A DNA stretch of 39,102 nucleotides, taken from contig NZ_KE557283.1 of NCBI RefSeq assembly GCF_000442255.1, positions 106,945-146,046 on the forward strand, read 5' to 3'. The translations under genes and the position numbers were made by a program. Each line of letters begins with the position of its first letter. Within the stretch, counting starts at the first letter, position 1. This document shows positions 8,055 to 15,613 of the stretch, piece after piece. The notes under the pieces are model-generated. The model had not been told where the DNA came from and made no database searches. It saw only the letters and a program-made list of their open reading frames with translations. Source of the DNA: Salipiger mucosus DSM 16094. GTDB lineage: Bacteria; Pseudomonadota; Alphaproteobacteria; Rhodobacterales; Rhodobacteraceae.

Positions 8055-8987
8055 ATGCGACGACTTCCCGGCCTCCGAAGCCTGCAGGCATTCGAAGCCG
8101 TGGTGCGCCACCTGAGCTTAAAGGACGCCGCCGAAGAGCTCCACGTTACGCCGACAGCGGTCTCTCATCGAATCCGCGGGTTGGAAGATCAACTCGGCAT
8201 CCAGCTCTTTCACCGGCGTCCCAGGATGCTTGAACTTACCTCAGAGGCGGCCGCGATCGCGCGTCGAATCGTCACCGCCTTCGAGGTTCTACGCTCTGCG
8301 ATCGCGGCTCTCGACGAGGATCGCCTCGCAGGTACGCTGACGGTATCGACGACCAACTCGCTTGCGTCCTCTTGGCTCAGCCCGAGGCTGCGGTCATTCC
8401 GCGACCAGCATACCGAGATCGCAGTTCGACTCATCGCGACCGACACAATCACGGATTTCCATTCGGACGACAGCGATCTGGCGATCCGCTACTGTGTCGA
8501 GCCGCCGGCGCACCTCGAGGCCGCATGGCTGCTTGACGACTACATCGCCCCAGTCTGCGCTCCCGAAATGGCGGCCCAGCTGACCTCGCCGCAGGATCTG
8601 CTTCAGGCGCACCTGATCGAATATCGCTGGCATGGTTTCTCGAATTCGGACCCGAGCTGGGAAAGCTGGCTGCGAGCCCATGGATGCACCCCGGAGAATG
8701 CGCTGCCCTATGTTACCTACTCCGAGGAACATATGTGCCTCTGGGCCGCAGCCGATGGTCATGGCGTCGCATTGGTGAGCCTGATCGCGGCAGCGCGTTT
8801 CATCAACGAGGGTAAGCTGGTTCTTCCGTTCGACGGTCCGCTGAAGAACAAGAGCTACTACGTCGTCAACCCGGCGGAGACCTCCCGCCGAGCGCGGTGC
8901 AGGTCTTCCGCGACTGGCTTCTCAAGGAGGCTGAAGCGTCCCGCCGAATGGAACCCGGGCTCCGTTCATCATGAATGGCGCGGATGA
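8055..8987 (+). CDS. GcvA-like LysR-family regulator with a C-terminal frameshift
   Basis: LysR regulator of the GcvA/AmpR-like group, with N-terminal RLPGLRSLQAFEAVVRHLSLKDAAEELHVTPTAVSHRI split between recognition and turn helices. I place the start at ATG 8055, preceded by AGGAGC at 8045-8050, rather than an in-frame GTG at 8037. The last 35 residues of the open frame (from TSRRARCR) are atypical. Switching frame at about 8879 gives DLPPSAVQVFRDWLLKEAEA, exactly the conserved C-terminal helix of this group, ending at 8974. One G appears to be missing (GAGAC for GAGGAC). Because only the tail is affected, the protein may still fold. It lies upstream of, and co-oriented with, the azoreductase gene at 9108. 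Confidence 0.85.
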   Translation: MRRLPGLRSLQAFEAVVRHLSLKDAAEELHVTPTAVSHRIRGLEDQLGIQLFHRRPRMLELTSEAAAIARRIVTAFEVLRSAIAALDEDRLAGTLTVSTTNSLASSWLSPRLRSFRDQHTEIAVRLIATDTITDFHSDDSDLAIRYCVEPPAHLEAAWLLDDYIAPVCAPEMAAQLTSPQDLLQAHLIEYRWHGFSNSDPSWESWLRAHGCTPENALPYVTYSEEHMCLWAAADGHGVALVSLIAAARFINEGKLVLPFDGPLKNKSYYVVNPAETSRRARCRSSATGFSRRLKRPAEWNPGSVHHEWRG

Positions 8988-9107
8988 CGGACAGCTGCGC
9001 CGTCAGAGGCGACGAATGCTCATCCGAGGCTGAGAAAACGTCTTTTGCGGACAGAAGGCGCACGGGCCAGGGTCGCTTCCGCAACCCGGCCAATCAAGGA
9101 GCCCGAC

Positions 9108-9806
9108 ATGACCACCCTCCTTCGCATCGACGCGAGTGCCCGCCGCAGCGACAACCCGATGCCGCAGCACAACTCGATCTCACGGCAACTCGCCGACACC
9201 TTCGTCGGAGCATGGGAACACAATCTGCCGGAGACCGGGATCATCGAACGCGACCTCGGCCTTGCCCCGCCCGATTTTATCTCGCAAGCTTGGATCGCCG
9301 CCGTATTCAGACCTGAATCCGAGAGAAGCCCCACCCAGAGGGCTCTGCTCACCCAATCCGATACGATGATCGACGAGTTACGCCGGGCGGATATCGTCGT
9401 CCTTTCGACGCCCATGTACAATTACGGGATGCCCGCGGCGCTCAAGGCTTGGTTCGATCAGATCGTCCGTATCGGCGAGACCTTCACCTTCGACCTGGAC
9501 CGCGGCGATTACCCGCTGGAGCCGATCTTGTCCGGCAAGACTCTGGTCCTGCTGACCTCGAGCGGGGAATTCGGCTTTGCCGGCGGCGGGATGCGGGAGG
9601 CGCACAATCATCTTGCTCCACATATCCGCACGCTGGGGCCCTATCTGGGCGCCTCGCAGATCATCGAGATCGGCGCCGAGTATCAGGAATTCGGCGGTAA
9701 GCGCCACGCCGCATCCGTTCGCGAGGCGCACGAGGATGCAAGAGAAGCCGCGGAGCGCCTCGCGCGCGAGGTTGGCACGATTCGCCCTGCAACAGTCGCC
9801 CCATGA
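9108..9806 (+). CDS. azoR: FMN-dependent NADH-azoreductase (AzoR family)
   Basis: Flavodoxin-like oxidoreductase that uses NADH and FMN to reduce quinones and azo bonds, generally a quinone-stress enzyme. The N-terminus LLRIDASARRSDN is the phosphate-binding loop. LSTPMYNYGMPAALKAWFDQIVRIGETF is the FMN isoalloxazine-contact and dimerisation segment, and LTSSGEFG matches the second flavin contact. ATG at 9108 has AAGGAG at 9096-9101; an upstream in-frame start at 9045 has no such site. It is 232 residues, somewhat longer than the roughly 200 of E. coli AzoR because of a C-terminal extension. The preceding LysR gene is the likely regulator. Confidence 0.88.
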   Translation: MTTLLRIDASARRSDNPMPQHNSISRQLADTFVGAWEHNLPETGIIERDLGLAPPDFISQAWIAAVFRPESERSPTQRALLTQSDTMIDELRRADIVVLSTPMYNYGMPAALKAWFDQIVRIGETFTFDLDRGDYPLEPILSGKTLVLLTSSGEFGFAGGGMREAHNHLAPHIRTLGPYLGASQIIEIGAEYQEFGGKRHAASVREAHEDAREAAERLAREVGTIRPATVAP

Positions 9807-9824
9807 CTCGACCTGGGGAAATCA

Positions 9825-9846
9825 GCATCTCGCGCTCGCGAGATGC
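9825..9846. terminator. Hairpin between convergent genes
   Basis: GCATCTCGCG (9825-9834) and CGCGAGATGC (9837-9846) form a perfect 10-base inverted repeat with a 2-base centre. It lies 18 bases past the azoreductase stop and 34 bases past the methyltransferase stop. There is no T-run, so it may be a bidirectional terminator of the weak, GC-rich kind. Confidence 0.5.
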
Positions 9847-9880
9847 GCTCCGACCTTGAGCCTATCAGACTGCGCCCCTG

Positions 9881-10615
9881 CTATCCGACAGTTGAGCACC
9901 TCTTGAGAACGTGCAGCGCGTAACCGAAATACTTGTTGTAGCGACGGATCATCTGCCGTTCACGACCGATCTCCACAAGCGCGGCATGCAGGTTCTCTCG
10001 ACCGGAGAGGGCTTCCAGCAACGGCTCGTGATACGCTTCCCACGCCTCTGCAGGCAAAACGACATGATCGATGGCATCGAACCCCAGAAGCCGGGCGCGC
10101 CGTCTGTTCTCCTCGGTCGTCCGCATTCCCGGATAGAGCGCGGCCCAGTAGTCACGAATTTCTTTCGGTGCGTCCATGCGCAACCACTCGCACTCGCTCA
10201 CCACGCACAGACCATCTTGAGCAAGAAGTTCATGCCAGCAAGATAGAGCATTATCGAACCCGACCGTGTAGGCCGCACCCTCGCTCCAGATAAGGTCGAG
10301 CGAACCGGTGTAAAGCCCCGAACGAAGCATGTCCCTATTGAGTACACTCACTCGCCCAGAGAGGCCGCGTGTCTCGATCCCCGTTGCCAGGACAGCACAG
10401 AATTCGGAGTTCAGGTCGATACCGCAGATCCGCCCACGCGGAAACGCGTCTGCCAACAGGAAGGTACTCCGACCGGTTCCACAGCCAAAATCGGCGATCT
10501 CGGGCGACGCAGGCAAACTCTCTTTCAAAGATCCAAGCACTCGCCGGCCGACTTCATCGCTGCCCGGCCCTTGTTGTGGCAGAGTTGCAAACACCTCCAT
10601 CAATTCGCTCTCCAC
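9881..10615 (-). CDS. Class I SAM-dependent methyltransferase
   Basis: A Rossmann-fold methyltransferase. Motif I is EIADFGCGTGRSTFLLAD (about residues 39-56 from the chosen start), the acidic end of strand 2 is GIDLNSEF, and a post-motif segment reads SLDLIWSEGAAYTVGF. The SEGA...Y pattern and the opening ELMEVFATLPQQGPGSD resemble UbiE-like small-molecule methyltransferases common in bacteria; the acceptor is unknown. I chose GTG 10615, preceded by AAGGGGG, over an upstream ATG at 10696 that adds a basic, non-conserved 27-residue peptide. It is divergent from the TetR gene at 10853. The last codons lie next to the azoreductase hairpin. Confidence 0.85.
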   Translation of the reverse strand: MESELMEVFATLPQQGPGSDEVGRRVLGSLKESLPASPEIADFGCGTGRSTFLLADAFPRGRICGIDLNSEFCAVLATGIETRGLSGRVSVLNRDMLRSGLYTGSLDLIWSEGAAYTVGFDNALSCWHELLAQDGLCVVSECEWLRMDAPKEIRDYWAALYPGMRTTEENRRRARLLGFDAIDHVVLPAEAWEAYHEPLLEALSGRENLHAALVEIGRERQMIRRYNKYFGYALHVLKRCSTVG

Positions 10616-10833
10616 TCGGCACCCCCTTTCAACTGGTTGCGCCTTGCTAAGAAATTCGAGTCGAAGGCAGAAACGATTTTTTCTAATGGTAGCCATTGCA
10701 ATGCGTTTGCACGGATGCCGTTGCCGGTTTCTCTGTCACCTTCGCACGACACCAAGGGCATATCACCAGCCAGCAGCGCACGGCCTTCGTCGCGATGGAA
10801 GACGCACGCCGAGATGACCGGGTTGATCGCACT

Positions 10834-10849
10834 AATTGACTGGTCTATT
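10834..10849. promoter_or_regulatory. TetR operator candidate upstream of the TetR gene
   Basis: AATTGACTGGTCTATT is a 16-base dyad (AATnGAC - TG - GTCnATT) ending 4 bases before the TetR ATG. Its core GACTGGTCTA recurs with one change as GACCGGTCTA in front of the DMT gene at 11461. I recall NemR-type TetR regulators using similar TAGACC/GGTCTA half-sites. Confidence 0.55.
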
Positions 10850-10852
10850 CTT

Positions 10853-11443
10853 ATGTCCATGGTTCACCAAGACACTCGGTCCGCCCTGATATCAGCTGGG
10901 CTGCGCGCGATGTTGCATGGCGGTTATGACAGTGTCGGTATCGCTGGAGTACTCACCCAGACCGGCGTCCCGAAGGGATCTTTCTACCACTACTTCGACA
11001 GCAAGGAGGCATTTGGTTGTGCCATCGTCGTGGAATACGGTGAAAGATGGCGAGCGATCCGGCGAACGACCTTCGAACGCACGGACCTCAGCCCCCTTGA
11101 CAGACTGGACAGGCATTTCGATGAGCTCGAAGACGACGTGATGACGCAGAAGGTCCTAAGTGGCTGCCTCCTCGGGAACCTGTCGCAGCTATTGGCGTCG
11201 CGGAGTGAGCCGCTTCGACAGGCTATCGAGGCTGCGTTCGACGAATGGCAGGAGGACCTTTCCAGGGTGCTCGAAACAGCGCTGCAGGTCGGCGAGCTTC
11301 CTAACAACGCCGATCCTGACGAAACTGCCGCACTCGTCATCGAGGCGTATGAAGGCGCACTCCTGCGAGCCAAGGCACAAGCGTCGCGAGCACCACTCGT
11401 CCGATTCCGGACCAGAAGCTTGCCGCTGCTTCTCGGCAAGTGA
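10853..11443 (+). CDS. TetR/AcrR-family regulator (NemR/AcuR-like)
   Basis: About 196 residues. The helix-turn-helix region (residues 5-50) reads ALISAGLRAMLHGGYDSVGIAGVLTQTG, then VPKGSFYHYFDSKEAF, a strongly TetR-like block. The C-terminal half (SGCLLGNLSQLLASRSEPLR) matches the NemR/AcuR-type ligand domain, whose GCLLGNL segment is typical; those proteins often sense electrophiles or acrylate, an inference by family only. The open frame extends 282 bases further upstream without conserved residues, so ATG 10853 is used. Its ATG sits directly below an operator dyad, and a second copy lies between its stop and the DMT gene at 11486, making the transporter the probable target. Confidence 0.9.
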   Translation: MSMVHQDTRSALISAGLRAMLHGGYDSVGIAGVLTQTGVPKGSFYHYFDSKEAFGCAIVVEYGERWRAIRRTTFERTDLSPLDRLDRHFDELEDDVMTQKVLSGCLLGNLSQLLASRSEPLRQAIEAAFDEWQEDLSRVLETALQVGELPNNADPDETAALVIEAYEGALLRAKAQASRAPLVRFRTRSLPLLLGK

Positions 11444-11455
11444 TCACCACTACTA

Positions 11456-11473
11456 GAGACGACCGGTCTAATT
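11456..11473. promoter_or_regulatory. Second TetR operator candidate, upstream of the DMT gene
   Basis: GAGACGACCGGTCTAATT contains the palindrome GACCGGTC and shares GACYGGTCTA with the site before the TetR gene. It lies 13 bases upstream of the DMT transporter ATG, suitable for repression of that gene. Confidence 0.5.
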
Positions 11474-11485
11474 GCAAGGAACCAA

Positions 11486-12400
11486 ATGCCTGTTGACAGC
11501 CTCCGCACAGCCCGCACCACAGGTACGGTGCCTATCCTAGCGGCTGCGACCTTCTGGGGTCTGGCTGGCGGGATTGGCGGGATTCTGGTCGAACGCGGTT
11601 GGGATCCGATTGTCGTTTCGTTCTACCGGGGCGCACTCACACTTGTCTTTGCGTTCACTTGGCTGATCACTACCGGCGACAATAGAGGGCTCAATTCCTG
11701 GAGCCTTTGGATATGGTCGGTGATCGCCGGGGCTGGGGTTGGCGGCGCCTTCTCATTCTATTTCATCGGAATGCAGACCGGCAGCGTCGCGATAGCAGCC
11801 ACCCTGCTCTATTCGGCACCAATATATGTCTTTCTCGGTGCGTTCATGTCCGGACGCGAACGTATCACTTTCGGCTCGGCCTTCGGGCTCTCGCTTATCA
11901 TGCTCGGCGTTGCCCTGCTTGCGGGCATCTTCTCAAAACCTGAAATCGAACTTGGCGCCTCCGTAGTCATGATGGGACTCATATCCGGACTTTGCTACGC
12001 TGGTTTCATCTTCGGCTTCCAGCGGGCAGCCTTGCACGGCAGCACTCAGGTGGTCATGACAATATCTTTTCTTGTCGAGACAGTTCTCCTTCTGATTCTA
12101 GCAGGTCGAGGTGCGTGGCCCCAAGGAATCGACCCAATAGATATGGCGTTGATTCTAGTGCTCGGAACTCTTGGAGGCGGTATCTCGTTTCTTCTCTACA
12201 TATTTGGACTGAGGCGTAGCCAGCCCGGCACCGCAGCGATACTGGGCATGGCAGAGCCAATAACCGCTACCCTCTTCGGTTTTGCAATATTAAATCAAAC
12301 ACTTTCCCCCAAGCAAGCCATTGGAATAGTTATGGTTATCGCGACAGCGACAGCGTTCACACTTCGCTCCCAGGACGTCGCGCAGCAGGACGACCATTAG
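11486..12400 (+). CDS. EamA/DMT-family transporter
   Basis: 304-residue inner-membrane transporter with ten predicted hydrophobic helices in two EamA repeats, from TVPILAAATFWGLAGGIGGILV to KQAIGIVMVIATATAFTL. Its conserved second-half motif GLRRSQPGTAAILGMAEPITATLFG is typical of DMT exporters. ATG 11486 follows CAAGGAACCAA. It follows the TetR gene by 42 bases, with an operator candidate in the gap, so I infer a TetR-controlled efflux gene. The codon use is less GC-biased than in the 6-9 kb region. Substrate not deducible. Confidence 0.9.
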   Translation: MPVDSLRTARTTGTVPILAAATFWGLAGGIGGILVERGWDPIVVSFYRGALTLVFAFTWLITTGDNRGLNSWSLWIWSVIAGAGVGGAFSFYFIGMQTGSVAIAATLLYSAPIYVFLGAFMSGRERITFGSAFGLSLIMLGVALLAGIFSKPEIELGASVVMMGLISGLCYAGFIFGFQRAALHGSTQVVMTISFLVETVLLLILAGRGAWPQGIDPIDMALILVLGTLGGGISFLLYIFGLRRSQPGTAAILGMAEPITATLFGFAILNQTLSPKQAIGIVMVIATATAFTLRSQDVAQQDDH

Positions 12401-12425
12401 ATTCCGAAGATAATAGAGAGAGCCA

Positions 12426-13271
12426 TCACGCAAATCGCAAGAACGAGGTGAGGACATCGGCGAGTTCGCTTGGCTTGTCTTCTGGCAAAAAGTGACCGGC
12501 AGCCTGTATTAGGATCAATTCCGCGCCCGGGATCGAGCTCTGGAGTTTGCACGCCCAATCCGTTGTCTGCCATGCGTCCTCCGCACCCCAAATCACCTTA
12601 ACAGGCATGCAACCCAATTCATGCAGCCGGTCAGCAATCTCTGTGGTGTGTATCGGGTCATAATGGCGCGCCTGGTGTTGGAAGTAGCTGGCCTGCCCGA
12701 CGGGCCCGGAAATCATGTCGATGTAGGATTCGAGCGCACCATCCGCGAAAGATTGCTTGTCGTGAACGGCAGTCAGCAACCAATCCCGGAAGCGCGCCCG
12801 ATGGTCGGCCTCCTTCGCAGAGGTCAGACTGTCGAGGCCGGAGGCCAGTTGTCGACGTGTCCGCTCGGACGGATAGCTATCAAAGCTGACGGAATCGACC
12901 AGCGCAAGCGATCGGACCAGATCGGGTCGGAAAATACAAAACCGCTGGGCTATTCCGCCACCGATATCGTGCGCAACGAGATTGACCGCATCTAAATCCC
13001 AATGGTCCAGCAGCGCCTCGAGGAACGGCACCTGACCGCTGATCGAGGTATCTATTGCCGGATCGCTCGGACGCTCCGAAGCGCCGTACCCCAGCAAATC
13101 ATAGACGTGGGCTCTATATCCGCTAGCTACAAGTCGCGGCACGACATTTCGCCAGATCAGTGACGAAGAAGGCGTGCCGTGGAGCAAGACGACCGGTTCA
13201 CCTTGGCCGTGAACACCGTATGCGAGCCGATGCCCATATATGATAGCGTGACCCGTCAACATTTCGCACAT
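12426..13271 (-). CDS. Alpha/beta hydrolase with an Asp nucleophile (dehalogenase/epoxide-hydrolase-like)
   Basis: A 281-residue alpha/beta hydrolase. The oxyanion loop is VVLLHGTPSSSLIWRN (about residues 27-42). The nucleophile elbow is VAHDIGGGIA, with Asp102 in place of the Ser of esterases. VIWGAEDAW provides an acid and AAGHFLPEDKP the catalytic His. An Asp nucleophile is the signature of haloalkane dehalogenases, haloacetate dehalogenases and epoxide hydrolases, so hydrolysis of a C-halogen or epoxide bond is likely. ATG 13271 has TGAGGT in front at a proper distance; a GTG at 13298 has none. Convergent with the DMT gene (25-base gap). Divergent from the GNAT gene across an AT-rich gap of about 225 bases. 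Confidence 0.87.
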   Translation of the reverse strand: MCEMLTGHAIIYGHRLAYGVHGQGEPVVLLHGTPSSSLIWRNVVPRLVASGYRAHVYDLLGYGASERPSDPAIDTSISGQVPFLEALLDHWDLDAVNLVAHDIGGGIAQRFCIFRPDLVRSLALVDSVSFDSYPSERTRRQLASGLDSLTSAKEADHRARFRDWLLTAVHDKQSFADGALESYIDMISGPVGQASYFQHQARHYDPIHTTEIADRLHELGCMPVKVIWGAEDAWQTTDWACKLQSSIPGAELILIQAAGHFLPEDKPSELADVLTSFLRFA

Positions 13272-13497
13272 AGCGACCTCAGAGATCTCACTTGACACCT
13301 CTGCAGCACATGACGTGAGCCGGCAAGTTATTTTCTTTAATGTGCATGACTACGTTTCTGCAAGCCGATGACGTACGCGGCGTCGGGCCAAAGATTGCTG
13401 TCGACTCAACATTTCATATTAGCACCCATTTCAAATATTGATTTGACCTCTGGCAATCGAGAGATCAAAAATAGACTTATTTATGGAGACAGCCAGC

Positions 13498-13977
13498 ATG
13501 CCTGATGTCTGTATACGCCCCCCAGAAAAGCGGGACTTCGTAGAATGGAGCAAGCTCTGGGAGTCATACAATTCATTCTATGGACGCGAGGGCGGTACAG
13601 CCCTAAGTAACATCGTTGTCGGCACGACTTGGGAACGCATCCACCGCGATGATGAACCGATCCATGCATTTCTGGCAGAACGAGGAAATGAGCTAGTGGG
13701 TTTGGTTCACTATATTTTCCACAGGAATATGCTCCAAGTTGAGGACACCTGCTACATTCAAGATTTGTTTGTCTCAAGGGGTCTCCGTGGGACGGGCGTG
13801 GGTGAGTTCCTTATCGACGCCACAAAAGAGAAATGCCGGAAGCAAGGCGTTCATGACATCTACCTCCACACGCACCATGAAAATCAGGCGGCTAGACTAC
13901 TGTACAAGAAAGTGGCGCGTGATACCGGCTTCATCGTGTATCGCTCCAGCACGAAAGCGTCGAGAGAGACTGCATGA
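13498..13977 (+). CDS. GNAT-family N-acetyltransferase
   Basis: A 159-residue GNAT fold protein that transfers an acyl group from acyl-CoA to an amine. Motif A, YIQDLFVSRGLRGTGVGEFLI, contains the pyrophosphate-binding RGTGVG (about residues 97-102). Motif B is HTHHENQAARLLYKKV. An ATG at 13483 would add five residues; I prefer 13498 because GGAGAC sits 7-12 bases upstream. The substrate is unknown; relatives with the DFVEWSKLWESYNSFYGRE opening are usually annotated only as GNAT. It shows clearly lower GC than flanking blocks. Confidence 0.85.
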   Translation: MPDVCIRPPEKRDFVEWSKLWESYNSFYGREGGTALSNIVVGTTWERIHRDDEPIHAFLAERGNELVGLVHYIFHRNMLQVEDTCYIQDLFVSRGLRGTGVGEFLIDATKEKCRKQGVHDIYLHTHHENQAARLLYKKVARDTGFIVYRSSTKASRETA

Positions 13978-14101
13978 AATCTGTATTTACTCAAATGACG
14001 TGACGAGGTCGGCGTTTATCGGAAGATATGCACAATCTCGAAACGTCGGTTCGCGCCCAGCTTCCATTTGCAATCAATGAAACCGACGAGCGGGAGACAC
14101 A

Positions 14102-14581
14102 ATGCAATCGAGAGATATCCTACAGTTTGCGCGAGCGACATTCGACCGACAATCTTTCAGCCAGCTCATCGGCGCCGAACTAAAAGACTTGTCAGATATG
14201 CGGGCTGTTGTTGAGGTTGTTCTACGCAGTGAACTTCGGCAGCAGCACGGGTACGCTCATGGGGGAGTCCTATCCTATCTAGCCGACAATGCGATTACAT
14301 TCGCCGGTGGAGTAGCTCTGTCGGGTGACGCGCTGACCGCCGAGTTCAAGATCAACTATGTTACTCCCGCTTCTGGCCCGCTCCTGCGGGCCATTGCGGA
14401 GCCGGTCTCGGTGTCAGGGCGGCAGGCAGTCTGCCAATGTCGCATCATTTCACTTGCTGATGATGAGGAGACGCTTGTCGCGCTCGCGCAGGGTACCGTG
14501 GCTCGACTACCATCAAATCACCAGAGAACCATGCGGGCGAGTGATCAGGGAGATCTGACCGGCGCAACGCCTCCTGACTGA
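14102..14581 (+). CDS. PaaI-family hotdog thioesterase
   Basis: A 159-residue single hotdog domain. Residues 50-64 (GYAHGGVLSYLADNA) hold the family HGG motif at 53-55 and the catalytic acid Asp62 on the central helix. The strands that follow (LTAEFKINYVTPASGPLLRA) match PaaI/YbgC-like acyl-CoA thioesterases acting on aryl- or medium-chain acyl-CoAs. ATG 14102 follows GGGAGACACA. A tail of about 25 residues after VARLPS is unlike the family. The 3' end abuts a decayed LacI-type fragment on the other strand, suggesting that the thioesterase block replaced or was inserted into that gene. Confidence 0.87.
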   Translation: MQSRDILQFARATFDRQSFSQLIGAELKDLSDMRAVVEVVLRSELRQQHGYAHGGVLSYLADNAITFAGGVALSGDALTAEFKINYVTPASGPLLRAIAEPVSVSGRQAVCQCRIISLADDEETLVALAQGTVARLPSNHQRTMRASDQGDLTGATPPD

Positions 14582-14840
14582 CGAACGATGAAATCACTCG
14601 CAAGTTATTCTGATTACCGGTCATCGCGTCGTTTGCAAGTCTTTGGATCAAACGACACATCCGGCGCTCCCCGTGCTCGATGCCGTCGTACCGAATCGCC
14701 GCAATTTGAGACACGTTCTGTCCCAATTCTGCGGCTTCTTGATTGCGCCAATGGCGATCATGTTGTTTCCGGCGAGGATCGCAATCACGTCCGGTCGGTT
14801 ATAAAGAAAGCTACGGCTACCAGGTGGGCCAATGTCGGAA
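14582..14840 (-). pseudogene. Decayed LacI-type (periplasmic-binding-like) C-terminal fragment
   Basis: On the minus strand, one frame gives RPDVIAILAGNNMIAIGAIKK, the classic RPDAI-AGND-MAIGA segment of LacI-family sensor domains. The next frame continues AAELGQNVSQIAAIRYDGIEHGE, the following ELGLRVPEDVAVVGYD segment. One frameshift near 14735 separates them. No start, DNA-binding domain or intact stop context remains, and the downstream side runs into the thioesterase stop at 14581. The rest of the gap to 15000 has no recognisable gene. Confidence 0.6.
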
Positions 14841-15000
14841 CAGAAATGCGGCACAAATCGACACGCTGTGGGCTCCAAGCGATCTACAGACTTTCGCGTC
14901 AGGTGACAGAACGAGCTGTTCCCGAGCCACCTTTCGCCTCGGTTCTCAGTGGTTTCAGAGGCCGCGCGTCTTCCAAACTGCGTGCGGCCCCGTCAACTCA

Positions 15001-15588
15001 TCAGTACGTGTCTCCGCGCACGAGCTCTGGCACCTCCGACCGCTCTGCCAGCCAGCTATCATGCAGCCATTGCTCGGTCCGGCGCCGACCCGGCATGGTG
15101 ATCCAGTAGATGTCCCGCTCGAAGACCATGACCTCGTCTCCCGGACCGACGATCACCCAGAACCAGAGCCGGTCCGTGGTCGTCGCGCGCATCTTCACCT
15201 TCATGCCGGTCAGTGTGTGGGTTTCGCCGTCCATCGTGACCGTCTCTTCGTGGGGCGCGACCCAGTGGACCCTGTGGTGCTGACGCAGGTCGGGCGCGTG
15301 GGTCTCGAGAAAACTCATGGCAACGGAACGGGCCGTTTCCTCGCTCGGCAGCTCGGCAGGCTGGGCCATGGCAGAGGTCATCCGGACATAGCCGAGGAGT
15401 TGCCCGTCGGCTTCGACGGTCGAGACGTGCTCGCCGCCGAGACCGGCGTTCCTGCCGGTTTCGCGTTCGGCCCGAACGAGGACGGCATCGCGTCCGTCGA
15501 CGCTTACCGGGCTCTGGCCGACAGGCGCAAAGCCTTCAGGCATCAGTGTGCTCAGGATGGACAGAGAGATTTGAGTAAGTGTGTTCAT
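15001..15588 (-). CDS. Protein of unknown function, last gene of the AfsA/MerR/MFS cluster
   Basis: 195 residues from ATG 15588 (MNTLTQISLSILSTLMPEG). The open frame extends further upstream, but that part overlaps the transporter gene and has no coding-like sequence. I do not recognise a family. The body alternates charged and hydrophobic stretches (LLGYVRMTSAMAQ, LTGMKVKMRATTTDRLWFWVIVGPGDEVMVFERDIYWITMPGR), consistent with a small beta-rich cytoplasmic domain. No signal peptide or membrane helix is visible. It starts 25 bases after the transporter's original stop, so it belongs to the same transcription unit and probably the same process. Confidence 0.7.
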   Translation of the reverse strand: MNTLTQISLSILSTLMPEGFAPVGQSPVSVDGRDAVLVRAERETGRNAGLGGEHVSTVEADGQLLGYVRMTSAMAQPAELPSEETARSVAMSFLETHAPDLRQHHRVHWVAPHEETVTMDGETHTLTGMKVKMRATTTDRLWFWVIVGPGDEVMVFERDIYWITMPGRRRTEQWLHDSWLAERSEVPELVRGDTY

Positions 15589-15613
15589 GGCGCCGTTCCT
15601 TCTTCGAAGTGGG

